Shown one piece after another: positions 8,325 to 16,561 of a stretch of DNA of 54,860 nt. Made by a program: the position numbers and the translations under genes. The notes beneath the pieces are model-generated. The model was not told the origin of the DNA. It did no database searches and saw nothing but the letters and a program-made list of their open reading frames with translations. Positions within the stretch are counted from its first letter, which is position 1, and every line of letters starts with the position of its first letter. The stretch lies in the NCBI GenBank assembly GCA_017409475.1, contig JAFQSP010000015.1, positions 1 through 54,860 of the forward strand, in the 5' to 3' direction. The stretch comes from Clostridia bacterium (lineage in GTDB: Bacteria; Bacillota; Clostridia; Oscillospirales; Acutalibacteraceae).

Positions 8325-8873
8325 TTATTTTTTAATTGAATTGTTCTTTTCCCACTGTTCCTTTGTTATAAAGTTCGTGTGACCAATCCGAATTTCGTTC
8401 ATCAGTGGTACGGGAACCTTTTCGCAGGTGTGATGATAAATAAAACCGACCTTTTCTTGAACACGCTTTGACCTTTCGTTGCCGTCATAATAACCGCACC
8501 AAATGGTGGTAATTCCAAGGTCTTCAAATCCATGACGCAAAATTTCTTTTGCCGCCTCGGTCATATATCCTTTGTTCCAAAAAGGTTTTCCAAGCCAATA
8601 TCCGAGTTCGCATTCATCATCTCTTTCGGTCATATCTGTACGACCTTTTAATTTGAGCTCTATTGCACCAATGGCTTTATTATTTCCTTTTTTGCATATA
8701 GCGTAGCATTCACTACCATTGAAAACCGTTCTAATTATGTTTAAACTTTCGTCAACGCTTTTATGAGGTGGCCAACCTGCGATTGGGCCTATATTCGGGT
8801 CCTTTGCGTATTCATATAAGCTTTCTGCGTCTGATTCAGTCCAATGACGCAGAATCAATCTGTCTGTTTTCAT
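8325..8873 (-). CDS. GNAT family N-acetyltransferase (RimJ/RimL type)
   Basis: A protein of 182 residues beginning MKTDRLILRHWTESDAESLYEYAKD, the typical first strand and helix of the RimJ/RimL branch. ECELGYWLGKPFWNKGYMTEAAKEIL (about 87-112) holds strand 4 and the acetyl-CoA loop region, and GYYDGNERSKRVQEKVGF is the conserved C-terminal segment with the Asn-x-x-Ser-x-x-x-x-x-K-x-G-F pattern. The enzymes acetylate N-terminal or side-chain amines of proteins or small molecules; the substrate here is unknown. Its ATG overlaps the stop codon of the four-helix gene by 4 bases (ATGA), so the two are translated from one message. Confidence 0.85.
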   Translation of the reverse strand: MKTDRLILRHWTESDAESLYEYAKDPNIGPIAGWPPHKSVDESLNIIRTVFNGSECYAICKKGNNKAIGAIELKLKGRTDMTERDDECELGYWLGKPFWNKGYMTEAAKEILRHGFEDLGITTIWCGYYDGNERSKRVQEKVGFIYHHTCEKVPVPLMNEIRIGHTNFITKEQWEKNNSIKK

Positions 8874-9223
8874 TTTGCATTCTCCTTAGCGGTTTTGCAG
8901 GATGCAATCAGCAATCTGCGGATGTTGCCGCAAAGTTTCTCTGTATGCTGATATGTGGTGATATCGATTCTTTTGGTTTCATACATCAGTTTTAACCAAT
9001 AACTTGTTTCGTTTGATTCTTTGAGCGCAATTTCTAACTTTGAAACAAAGTCCTTTTTGCTTTGTGCATACTGTGCTTCGTGTATATTTGCGCCAACTGA
9101 TGTGCCTGCTCTTGCAAGTTGATCGGTCATATAGGAGCTTTTCGGTGCAGTTACGCCATCAACCAGAGTTACAATAGCGACAGCAAATTCAAAAGATAAG
9201 TCGAGTAGTTTGTTTTCAAACAT
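8870..9223 (-). CDS. Four-helix bundle protein (S23 / 23S rRNA intervening-sequence family)
   Basis: A 117-residue protein beginning MFENKLLDLSFEFAVAIVTLVD. Features are those of the four-helix family once called S23: the helix LSFEFAVAIVTLVD, the turn SSYMTDQLARAGTSVGANIHEAQYAQSKKDFVSKLEIALKESNETSYWL, and a closing helix. Related proteins are encoded inside 23S rRNA intervening sequences and, as Avd, beside diversity-generating retroelements; no such element is seen here. Start chosen at ATG 9223, which has an AGAAGG site 7 bases upstream and a promoter just before it. The frame stays open upstream to 9406 but only through the palindrome array. It heads a two-gene operon with the acetyltransferase. 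Confidence 0.8.
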   Translation of the reverse strand: MFENKLLDLSFEFAVAIVTLVDGVTAPKSSYMTDQLARAGTSVGANIHEAQYAQSKKDFVSKLEIALKESNETSYWLKLMYETKRIDITTYQHTEKLCGNIRRLLIASCKTAKENAK

Positions 9224-9245
9224 AAATACGCCTTCTTTCATTCGT

Positions 9246-9274
9246 ATTATATCACAGCTTGCTTGGGCTTTCAA
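9246..9274 (-). promoter_or_regulatory. Promoter of the four-helix / acetyltransferase operon
   Basis: On the minus strand, TTGAAA (9269-9274) and TATAAT (9246-9251) are 17 bp apart. The start codon at 9223 lies about 16 bases after the expected transcription start. Confidence 0.7.
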
Positions 9275-9405
9275 TGATATATCGCTTGCGCAATATGATA
9301 TACGGCTGGGCCGCATGATATATTTGCTCTCGCAAATATGATATAATATTCGTTCCTTCATATGCCGAAGACATATATCATCCGTTCCGAAAGGAACGGA
9401 TATCA
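9275..9405. repeat. Array of small palindromes separated by TGATAT boxes
   Basis: TGATAT occurs at 9275, 9296, 9316 and 9339, a spacing of 20-23 bases, and reappears inverted as ATATCA at 9375 and 9400. Between the boxes are short hairpins: ATATCGC/GCAATAT (one mismatch), ATACGGC/GCCGCAT (one mismatch), a perfect ATTTGC-TCTC-GCAAAT, and a perfect ATCCGTTCC-GAAA-GGAACGGAT at 9379-9400. The block fills the space between the terminator of tRNA-Arg and the promoter of the four-helix gene. It does not look protein-coding. Confidence 0.7.
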
Positions 9406-9407
9406 TT

Positions 9408-9450
9408 AAAAAGAACCCACACTTGTCATAGACAAATGTGGGTTCTTTTT
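9408..9450 (-). terminator. Terminator downstream of tRNA-Arg
   Basis: A long stem, AAAAAGAACCCACACTTGTC (9408-9427) with 9431-9450, has one mismatch and a 3-base loop. It lies directly after the tRNA on the minus strand and ends in a T run. Confidence 0.85.
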
Positions 9451-9451
9451 A

Positions 9452-9528
9452 TGGCGCGCTTGAAGGGACTCGAACCCCTGACCTACTGGTTCGTAGCCAG
9501 TCACTCTATCCAACTGAGCTACAAGCGC
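9452..9528 (-). tRNA. tRNA-Arg (anticodon ACG)
   Basis: The minus strand folds as a complete cloverleaf. Acceptor GCGCTTG / CAAGCGC; D arm GCTC...GAGT; anticodon stem ACTGG / CCAGT around loop CTACGAA (anticodon ACG, which A-to-I editing turns into ICG); T arm with TTCGAGT; discriminator G; and CCA encoded in the DNA (complement of TGG at 9452-9454). The editing enzyme TadA is encoded in this window at 19729-20187. Confidence 0.95.
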
Positions 9529-9617
9529 ATTTATTCGTGCCAAAGTATAATATCATAAATAATATATAAATGCAAGTATTTTTTTCAAAAAATATAAAAA
9601 GCTTTATTTTCCGTCTA

Positions 9618-9646
9618 TTGTTAAATGGGGAAGAATGTGTTAAAAT
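9618..9646 (+). promoter_or_regulatory. Promoter of the ABC-F gene
   Basis: TTGTTA (9618-9623) and TAAAAT (9641-9646) are separated by 17 bp, 31 bases before the start codon. Confidence 0.6.
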
Positions 9647-9677
9647 GGGAAATATCAATCAGAGAAGGACATGAACG

Positions 9678-11576
9678 ATGGTAATTTTGACCGCGGATAA
9701 AATTTCGAAGGCGTTTGGCGGAGACGAGCTTTTTGCCGACGTCACCTTTGAAATAAAGGATAATGACAAAATCGGTCTTATCGGCCCAAACGGCGCAGGA
9801 AAGACCACCCTTTTTAAAATACTGACCGGTCAGTACGATACCGACAGCGGCGCAGTTGTCAGGAAATCGGGGCTTCGTGTTGGCTATATGCGCCAGATGG
9901 TGGCCGCCTCAGGCTCAATCAGCGGGTATGAAGAAACTCTTTCGGTCTTTTCCGACCTTATCGAAATTGAAAATCGTCTACACGCCCTTACCGTCCGTCT
10001 TGAGATCGACCATTCGACCGAGCTTATAAACGAGCATAGCGCATTGCAGGAAAAATTTCATTTACTCGGCGGACTTACTTTTAGAAGCAGGACAAGGTCG
10101 GCGCTTATCGGACTCGGCATTACCGATGACCAAATGAAGCTGCCCCTTACCTCGCTTTCGGGCGGCCAGCTGTCAAAAATTTCGCTTGCAAAGCTGCTTT
10201 TATCCCCAAGCGACCTTTTACTTCTCGACGAGCCGACCAACCACCTCGACACCGCCTCTTGCGAATGGTTGGAGGAATTTTTGCGAGGGTACAAGGGCGC
10301 GCTTGTAATCGTTTCTCACGACCGTTATTTTCTTGATGCGGTGACAAATCGCACCTTCGAAATCGAGGGCGGCAGGGTGTTTATCGCCAACGGCGACTAC
10401 ACCGAATATATGAAACTGAAGGAAAAGCGGCTTGAATCCGAGCTCCACGAATATGAAAACACCCTCAAAGAGATTGAGCGAATCGAGGGCATAATCACCC
10501 AGCAACATCAGTGGAACCGTGAAAAGAATATAAAAACGGCCGAATCAAAGCAGAAGCAGGTTGACCGCCTTCGTGCGGCCTTGCGCAAGCCGATTATTGA
10601 AAACAGCGAAATTCACTTTAAATTCAGTCCCCAGGGGATAACAGGCAACGAGGTTTTGCACATTAACGGCGCGTCAAAAAGCTACGGCGACCGACTTCTT
10701 TACGAAAATGTGCGGCTCGACATTATGCGCGGTGAAAGGGTGTTTTTGCTCGGCTCAAACGGCTGCGGCAAAACAACTCTTATGAAGGAGATAATAAACG
10801 GTACTGCGGTTCGCTTTGGCGCAGGGGTAAAGTGTGGTTACTTTGACCAAACCCAGCGTACCCTCCACGATGAAAAAACAGCACTTGACGAAATTTGGGA
10901 CGAAAACAGGAGCATGACCAGAACCGAAATTCAAAATGCGCTCGCACTTTTCCGTTTCCGCGGAGATGACGTTTTTAAAAAGGTGGGTGACCTTTCGGGA
11001 GGGGAGAGAGCAAAGCTTTCGATACTTAAACTGATGCTTTCGTCGGCAAATTTTTTGCTCCTCGACGAGCCGACCAATCACCTCGACATTTATTCCCGTC
11101 AGGCACTCGAGGATGCGCTGATTGCCTTTGGCGGCACAATGCTTATAGTGTCGCACGACCGCCGATTTATAAACCGACTTGGCGACAAAATCTGGTCGAT
11201 GGAAAACGGCACCGTTATCGAATATATCGGAAATTACGATTACTATCTTGAAAAAAAGGCGCCTGCACCCGAACAGCAACGAGTACAAAAAGCTGTTGGT
11301 AGCGGTGGACTCGGTTATAAGGAGAAAAAAGAGCAACAGTCGCGCATTAGAAAACTGAAAACAGCGGTTGCCACCTTTGAAAAGGAGATAGCTGAATTAG
11401 AGAGTGAAACCGAGCTTTTGAACCGGCAGCTTGTCACCGACGAGGTTTCGGCCGATTACAAAAAGACAATAGAAATCACCGAGCGTTTAGCCGAAATCGA
11501 GGGATTGCTTGACGGTAAAATGACCGAATGGGCAGAGGCAACCGAGCAGCTCGAATCGGCACAAAATAGTATATAA
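9678..11576 (+). CDS. ABC-F family ribosome-associated ATPase
   Basis: Soluble protein of 632 residues with two ABC domains and no membrane segment. Walker A motifs are GPNGAGKTT (36-44) and GSNGCGKTT in the second half; signature motifs are LSGGQLSK and LSGGERAK; both Walker B regions read LLLDEPTNHLD. Between the domains is the charged interdomain linker (about 240-310, EKRLESELHEYENTLKEIERIE), and a C-terminal coiled coil (about 545-632) follows. ABC-F proteins bind the ribosomal E site and relieve stalling; some give antibiotic protection. The long C-terminal coiled coil suggests the Uup/YdiF branch rather than EttA. Start at ATG 9678 is supported by an AGAAGG site 9 bases upstream. Confidence 0.9.
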   Translation: MVILTADKISKAFGGDELFADVTFEIKDNDKIGLIGPNGAGKTTLFKILTGQYDTDSGAVVRKSGLRVGYMRQMVAASGSISGYEETLSVFSDLIEIENRLHALTVRLEIDHSTELINEHSALQEKFHLLGGLTFRSRTRSALIGLGITDDQMKLPLTSLSGGQLSKISLAKLLLSPSDLLLLDEPTNHLDTASCEWLEEFLRGYKGALVIVSHDRYFLDAVTNRTFEIEGGRVFIANGDYTEYMKLKEKRLESELHEYENTLKEIERIEGIITQQHQWNREKNIKTAESKQKQVDRLRAALRKPIIENSEIHFKFSPQGITGNEVLHINGASKSYGDRLLYENVRLDIMRGERVFLLGSNGCGKTTLMKEIINGTAVRFGAGVKCGYFDQTQRTLHDEKTALDEIWDENRSMTRTEIQNALALFRFRGDDVFKKVGDLSGGERAKLSILKLMLSSANFLLLDEPTNHLDIYSRQALEDALIAFGGTMLIVSHDRRFINRLGDKIWSMENGTVIEYIGNYDYYLEKKAPAPEQQRVQKAVGSGGLGYKEKKEQQSRIRKLKTAVATFEKEIAELESETELLNRQLVTDEVSADYKKTIEITERLAEIEGLLDGKMTEWAEATEQLESAQNSI

Positions 11577-11580
11577 AATA

Positions 11581-11616
11581 ATGGGCTTAACCAACATCGG
11601 TTAAGCCTATTTTTTA
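11581..11616. terminator. Bidirectional terminator
   Basis: Stem GGCTTAACC / GGTTAAGCC with a 6-base loop and a T run lies between the convergent ABC-F and radical SAM genes. Confidence 0.85.
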
Positions 11617-12489
11617 TATCTCAAAATCGGGGATATAGCTTTCTTTTGCCGTTTCACCCTCCTGGATAAAGGCGTTTTTTACCCCGATGCTTACGGCGAA
11701 ATCGACCACATCGTTGTACTCTTCCTTGCTTAAAGGCCTTGTCAGCTCGTCAAAGGGCAGGTCGGGAGAGGGGGTGAACTGATTCATAATGCTTAAATAA
11801 ATACTGTCGCCGTAGGTATTGTATAAATAGCTGATAATTTTCTTTGAATCGTCGGTGTGACCGGGAAGCACAAGGTGACGAACAATAACCCCGCTTTTTA
11901 TCATTCCGTCGGCATCAAATCGAGGTTTACCAGCTAACTCAAACATTTTTCTTATGGTCGACTTTGCTATCTTGGGATAGTCCCTTGCCGACGAAAATTT
12001 TTGCGCAAGGTGACTGTCCATATATTTAAAATCGGGGAGAAAAACTCGAACCTTTCCGTCGAGCATTTCGAGCGCATCACAAAGGTCGTAGCCGCTCGAA
12101 TTATATATAACGGGAATGCTAAGCCGGGCTAAATCGAGCGCCTCGTTAATTTGGGTTACATAGTGGCTCGGCGTGACGAGATTAATGTTATGCACACCGC
12201 TTTCCTGCAACTGAACGAAGATTTCGGCAAGCTCGCTCACGGAAACCGCCTCTCCGACGGCAAAACGGCTTATTTTGCGATTTTGGCAGTAAACGCAACC
12301 GAGATTACATCCGGAGAAAAAGACGGTTCCTGAGCCGTTTTTGCCCGAAATACAGGGCTCCTCCCAGTAATGCGGTGCCGCCCGTGAAATATATATTTTA
12401 TTGTTGGTTTTGCATACACCTGCCATGCCGCTTGTGCGGTCTGCACCGCATTTTCGCGGACACATTCTGCAATTTGCCATATCGAACAT
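11614..12489 (-). CDS. Radical SAM protein of the PflA-like (PflX/COG1313) group
   Basis: A 291-residue protein. The N-terminus has a cysteine cluster (CRMCPRKCGADR, then GVC), followed by the radical SAM motif SGCNLGCVYCQN, a C-x3-C-x2-C that binds a 4Fe-4S cluster and SAM. Further family segments are NINLVTPSHY and GVIVRHLVLPGHTDDS. Members of this group resemble pyruvate formate-lyase activating enzymes, but their true substrate is unknown. Start taken at ATG 12489, which has an AAAGGTGA ribosome site; a longer frame to 12516 lacks one. Flanked by terminators, so probably transcribed alone. Confidence 0.85.
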   Translation of the reverse strand: MFDMANCRMCPRKCGADRTSGMAGVCKTNNKIYISRAAPHYWEEPCISGKNGSGTVFFSGCNLGCVYCQNRKISRFAVGEAVSVSELAEIFVQLQESGVHNINLVTPSHYVTQINEALDLARLSIPVIYNSSGYDLCDALEMLDGKVRVFLPDFKYMDSHLAQKFSSARDYPKIAKSTIRKMFELAGKPRFDADGMIKSGVIVRHLVLPGHTDDSKKIISYLYNTYGDSIYLSIMNQFTPSPDLPFDELTRPLSKEEYNDVVDFAVSIGVKNAFIQEGETAKESYIPDFEI

Positions 12490-12550
12490 AAAATCACCTT
12501 TTGTCCAGTATAACATTTAATTCGCCGCAGTTCAACCCGTCGAACGAATG

Positions 12551-12582
12551 AAAAAAACGATGCTGAAAAGCATCGTTTTTTA
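12551..12582 (-). terminator. Terminator after the ABC exporter gene
   Basis: Stem AAACGATGCT / AGCATCGTTT with a GAAA tetraloop and flanking A/T runs lies just downstream of the stop codon at 12591. Confidence 0.85.
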
Positions 12583-12590
12583 TCTGTGTG

Positions 12591-15533
12591 TTATTCGGTG
12601 CGGAGTGCTTCGACGGGGTCTTTTTTAGCGGCAACTCTTGACGGAATAAGTCCGGCAATAAAGGTCAGAAGCATGCTTATCAATACCAGCGCAACCCCTC
12701 CGACAAATGGGAGAGAAGCGCTTATAATATTTATACCGGTGAGAGCACGAACAATATATGTTATCGGTATACAGAGAAGTACGGTGGTCACAATTCCGAT
12801 AATGCCTGCCGTAAATCCTACAATAAACGTTTCAGCGTTGAATACTCGTGAAATATCCTTTTTAGACGCACCGATTGAGCGGAGAATACCAATTTCCTTT
12901 GTTCTTTCGAGTACCGAAATGTAGGTGATAATGCCAATCATAATCGACGAAACGACAAGGGAAATGGCAACAAAGGCGATAAGAACATAAGAAATTGCGT
13001 TAATAATGGTTGTTATCGACGACATAATTATCTTCACAAGGTCGGTGTATTCAATTGTATCATCGTCATTCGATTGCTCTTTATTATACTTTTCGATGCA
13101 TTCGGCGATTTTGTCCTTGTTATCAAAAGAGGAGGCGAAAATATTTATCTGGGTCGGGTTGTCGAGGCTAACATAGCCGAGGTTCAGAAGTGCCTCGTTA
13201 TATGTGATAATCGAGTCGGTCGGCATATTGTTATCATAAAATTTTGCAAATTCTTCTTCGGTGAAGTTACCGAGTGCGTGGGTCAGAAGCTGATTGAGCG
13301 CCGAATCGGTCATTGCGCCGTAATAAGCCTTTTTCTCGGCGGCATATTTTGCCTTAATCTGCTCGGCGATTGCCTCCCGTGCATATTCATTGAGGGTTTC
13401 GTTATCCATTTTTTCAATATAGTCGCTGATTTCGGACGAGTTTGTGCCCATCTGCTGCGAATATGCATTGGTCAGCATTTGGCGCAGATATTCGGTGGTC
13501 ATATTGGCCATCTGGGCGTCAACCTGGGCGGTAACGTAGCTATCGTCAGGAATCGACATCATCTCGGTATAAAGGTCGGCTCTTTCGCTTAACGAAAGGT
13601 TTTCTGCGTATGATTTAAATGCCTCAGCCTTTGATGCCGTGGCGTTTTCACCGCTGTCCTCAACCTTAAAGGGAAGCCCAGTAACAACGTCAAAGTTCTT
13701 GTTTTCCATCTGCTTTTTGACAATGGGGCTCTTTTCAGCCGTGTTAATCATATATTCGGTTAATGCGCGAGTGTATCCGATTGAGCCGCTCATTGAGGTT
13801 GAAATAGCATCCTCATTCGGTCTCACAATGCCCGAAATCTTAATATCAATTCCGTTATCATAAACGAATTTCATTCCGGCATCGCTTTCACGAAGGTCCT
13901 TTATGCTGTCATTGCTTTCTTGATAGCAGCTACTCGGTAAAACGAGCTTAAAGGTCTTTGAACATATATCCTCATACGACCATTTTTTCTCGGCTGTGTC
14001 GAGGGGCTCCTTTTTCATAGCCGCTTCAAGAACGGCTGTCAGCTCATCTGAGGTTTTGAGCCCGAGAGCATAAAGGCAAAGGTCGCTGATTTCGTTGTTT
14101 TTGTCGACAATCAGCACAACCTCGTTATAGCTTGTCGGCCAGTTTCCGTAAATGCAGTCATACTGCTTTTTTGTAAGCTGGTTAATTTCGGTGCCGTTTT
14201 TATCGGTGAGAATTTCGCTCCAAACGTTAAGCTGGGCAAAGCTTTGCTGATAGCCCGCCGACATAATGCTGTTTTCGGCTCCGTAAATTCCGCTTAACAG
14301 CTCTGTTACGTCCGATTTAACTATTTTTCCGTCGCTGTCTTTTGTATAAATGCTCATGTCAACACCGTATGAATACTGAACAGCGCTGATGTACTGATTA
14401 ATTTCGCTGTTTTCGTTTTCAAGATGCTTCTTGAATTTATTGAGATTATTCTTTTCAACCTCGGCGTTATTCAGCGAGTTTATTAGCTCATACATAATCG
14501 AGTTTGAATAAACGGCGTCAAGCTCGTGACTTGTTGCCTTTTTATTAGCGCCCATGAGATTGGTTACAAGGTTTGTCATATCTACCGATTCGGCCTGAAT
14601 GCTTATCGGATAGCTCGAAAGAGTATCCTCCTGAACGCGGTTTATGTATGTATTAATTCCGTTTGAAAGGGACATAATCAGTGCAATTCCGATAATACCG
14701 ATGCTTCCCGCGAATGAGGTCATAAAGGTTCTCGCTTTTTTGGTTAAAAGGTTGTTGAGCGAGAGTGAAAGCGCGGTTAAGAACGACATTGAGGTTTTTG
14801 CTGTTTTTCTGCGACCTTTTTTCTTTTTATCAGGGACATTAAGCATAAATTCCGATTCATACGGATTCGAGTCGCTTGTAATTCTTCCGTCAAGAAGACG
14901 CACGATTCGAGTTGAATATTTTTCGGCAATTTCGGGGTTGTGCGTTACCATTATGATAAGTTTATCCTTCGAAATTTCCTTTAAAATTTCCATTATCTGA
15001 ACCGAGGTTTCGCTGTCGAGAGCGCCTGTCGGCTCATCGGCAAGCAGAATTTCGGGGTTGTTAACGAGAGCTCGCGCGATTGCAACGCGCTGCATCTGAC
15101 CGCCTGACATTTGATTAGGTTTTTTATTAATCTGGTCTGAAAGGCCGACCTTTTCGAGCGCTTGTATGGCTCGTTTTCTTCGCTCAGCCTTTGAAACGCC
15201 CGAAAGGGTAAGGGCAAGCTCAACGTTGTTTAGAACGGTCTGGTGCGGAATAAGATTATAGCTCTGAAAAACGAAGCCTATGGAATGGTTGCGGTATGAA
15301 TCCCAGTCCTTGTCGCTGAAATCCTTTGTCGAGCGATTATTAACCGAAAGGTCGCCGCTGTCATATCGGTCAAGTCCGCCGATAATATTGAGAAGGGTAG
15401 TCTTTCCACAGCCTGACGGGCCGAGAATCGAGACAAATTCATTCTTTCTGAATTCAATATTAATATCCTTGAGCGCTTCAACCTTTGAGCTACCTGAAAG
15501 ATATGACTTCACGATGTTAGTAAGTTTTAGCAT
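12591..15533 (-). CDS. Fused ABC transporter ATPase-permease (MacB/FtsX type) with a very large outer domain
   Basis: A protein of 980 residues. An N-terminal ABC ATPase (about 1-225) has Walker A GPSGCGKTT, signature MSGGQMQRVAIARAL and Walker B ILLADEPTGALD. A first membrane helix follows at about 265-290 (TFMTSFAGSIGIIGIALIMSL), then roughly 540 extracytoplasmic residues, then three membrane helices with the FtsX core (about 845-970), including ERTKEIGILRSIGASKKDISRVF. MacB-type transporters do not pump through a channel but couple ATP use to work outside the membrane, such as lipoprotein, peptide or antibiotic export or signalling. The outer domain is more than twice that of E. coli MacB. 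Neighbours give no substrate clue. Confidence 0.85.
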   Translation of the reverse strand: MLKLTNIVKSYLSGSSKVEALKDINIEFRKNEFVSILGPSGCGKTTLLNIIGGLDRYDSGDLSVNNRSTKDFSDKDWDSYRNHSIGFVFQSYNLIPHQTVLNNVELALTLSGVSKAERRKRAIQALEKVGLSDQINKKPNQMSGGQMQRVAIARALVNNPEILLADEPTGALDSETSVQIMEILKEISKDKLIIMVTHNPEIAEKYSTRIVRLLDGRITSDSNPYESEFMLNVPDKKKKGRRKTAKTSMSFLTALSLSLNNLLTKKARTFMTSFAGSIGIIGIALIMSLSNGINTYINRVQEDTLSSYPISIQAESVDMTNLVTNLMGANKKATSHELDAVYSNSIMYELINSLNNAEVEKNNLNKFKKHLENENSEINQYISAVQYSYGVDMSIYTKDSDGKIVKSDVTELLSGIYGAENSIMSAGYQQSFAQLNVWSEILTDKNGTEINQLTKKQYDCIYGNWPTSYNEVVLIVDKNNEISDLCLYALGLKTSDELTAVLEAAMKKEPLDTAEKKWSYEDICSKTFKLVLPSSCYQESNDSIKDLRESDAGMKFVYDNGIDIKISGIVRPNEDAISTSMSGSIGYTRALTEYMINTAEKSPIVKKQMENKNFDVVTGLPFKVEDSGENATASKAEAFKSYAENLSLSERADLYTEMMSIPDDSYVTAQVDAQMANMTTEYLRQMLTNAYSQQMGTNSSEISDYIEKMDNETLNEYAREAIAEQIKAKYAAEKKAYYGAMTDSALNQLLTHALGNFTEEEFAKFYDNNMPTDSIITYNEALLNLGYVSLDNPTQINIFASSFDNKDKIAECIEKYNKEQSNDDDTIEYTDLVKIIMSSITTIINAISYVLIAFVAISLVVSSIMIGIITYISVLERTKEIGILRSIGASKKDISRVFNAETFIVGFTAGIIGIVTTVLLCIPITYIVRALTGINIISASLPFVGGVALVLISMLLTFIAGLIPSRVAAKKDPVEALRTE

Positions 15534-15678
15534 TATATAACCTCTTTTCTAACACATACTTAGATACTTATAATATACAAAAAAAATTTGTCAATATCAA
15601 GGGAATAAAAATCGACTTTACTGATTTTTTACATTTTTACAGTGATTTTGAAACATTTCTCTTTACTCAAAGCCGCCA

Positions 15679-15765
15679 TCACTTGTTAATCGATACCATG
15701 CATACGGCAAAAGCGCCTATTGCACCGCCCAAAAACATACCCGAAAGCATACCGGTCCAGAACAT
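15679..15765 (-). CDS. 28-residue single-span membrane protein with a glycine zipper (DUF3789-like)
   Basis: Minus-strand frame MFWTGMLSGMFLGGAIGAF continuing AVCMVSINK, then TGA. It is one hydrophobic helix with Gly at residues 5, 9, 13, 14 and 17, a glycine-zipper pattern that packs helices. ATG 15765 has AAAGGA about 9 bases upstream; an upstream ATG 15774 has no spacing from it. The shape matches very small clostridial proteins grouped as DUF3789, judged from memory. It lies between the divergent ABC exporter and queH, in sequence otherwise without a gene. Function unknown. Confidence 0.55.
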   Translation of the reverse strand: MFWTGMLSGMFLGGAIGAFAVCMVSINK

Positions 15766-15835
15766 AAAAATCATTCCTTTTTTGAAAAAATTAAGCTGTT
15801 ATATTATGCCCCGAAAAATAAGAAATTTAGCCTTG

Positions 15836-15864
15836 TTGACAAAAGGGATATGGTTTGATATTAT
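15836..15864 (+). promoter_or_regulatory. Promoter of queH
   Basis: TTGACA (15836-15841) and TATTAT (15859-15864) are 17 bp apart. Transcription would begin about 12 bases before the ATG, leaving no room for a preQ1 riboswitch. Confidence 0.75.
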
Positions 15865-15883
15865 CTTAATTGGTGAGTTTTTT

Positions 15884-16486
15884 ATGAAAAAGGATTATCA
15901 AAAGGAGCTGGATAATTTATTAAATCAGCTTGATAATAAAAATAAGCCTAAATTACTGCTTCACAGTTGTTGTGGCCCTTGCAGTAGCTATGTTCTCGAA
16001 TATTTGTCAAAGTATTTTGACATAACGATTTATTACTTTAATCCGAATATTTTTCCGAAAGAAGAGTACGAAAAACGGCTAAAAAATCAGCTTATTCTTA
16101 TTGAAAAAAGCGGATGGACGAAATTTTTGCCTTGCGAATATAATCATGACGAGTTTCTTTTGGCGGCAAGGGGACTTGAAAAGGAAAAAGAAGGCGGCGA
16201 AAGATGCACCGAGTGTTTTCGCATACGCCTTCAAAAAACGGCAGAAACGGCGAAAAAAGGCGGCTTTGATTTTTTCGCGACAACCTTAAGCGTAAGTCCG
16301 CATAAAAACGCGCAGTTACTTGGACAGCTTGGTGAAAAAATAGGTGAAGAATACGGAATAAAGCATCTTCCGTCCGATTTTAAAAAGCGTGAAGGGTACA
16401 AGCGGTCGATTGAATTGTCAAAGAAATTCGACCTTTATCGTCAGAATTATTGCGGCTGCGAATTTTCAATTCGCGAACAGGTATAA
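15884..16486 (+). CDS. queH: Epoxyqueuosine reductase QueH
   Basis: A 200-residue cytoplasmic enzyme for the last step of queuosine synthesis in tRNA, reduction of epoxyqueuosine. The family signature is visible: LLLHSCCGPCSSY (Cys29, Cys30 and Cys33), GGERCTECFRIRL in the middle, and YCGCEF at the C-terminus, which together bind an iron-sulfur cluster and a redox pair. QueH is the cobalamin-independent replacement for QueG and is common in Clostridia. The start at ATG 15884 is fixed by the promoter 20 bases upstream and a GGTGAG site; the frame stays open further left but lies outside the transcript. No other queuosine genes are nearby. Confidence 0.9.
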   Translation: MKKDYQKELDNLLNQLDNKNKPKLLLHSCCGPCSSYVLEYLSKYFDITIYYFNPNIFPKEEYEKRLKNQLILIEKSGWTKFLPCEYNHDEFLLAARGLEKEKEGGERCTECFRIRLQKTAETAKKGGFDFFATTLSVSPHKNAQLLGQLGEKIGEEYGIKHLPSDFKKREGYKRSIELSKKFDLYRQNYCGCEFSIREQV

Positions 16487-16561
16487 AAAATCAGGGTGTA
16501 TATTAATGAGGAATACCGTTAAAAATATTTTACGGTGAAAAAGGATAGAATAAGGGACAAA

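Noticed and set aside
9275-9405. CRISPR array
   Set aside because: Repeated units are only 6 bases, spacers are themselves palindromes, and no cas genes are present.
9224-9406. Upstream extension of the four-helix protein
   Set aside because: The frame is open only because the palindrome array happens to lack stops; the promoter and ribosome site lie downstream of it, just before 9223.
10755-11336. A 193-codon minus-strand open frame inside the ABC-F gene
   Set aside because: It is antisense to conserved Walker and signature motifs and has no promoter or ribosome site.
15683-15883. Upstream extension of QueH
   Set aside because: Its promoter and the family-conserved start both lie downstream, and the stretch overlaps the small minus-strand gene.
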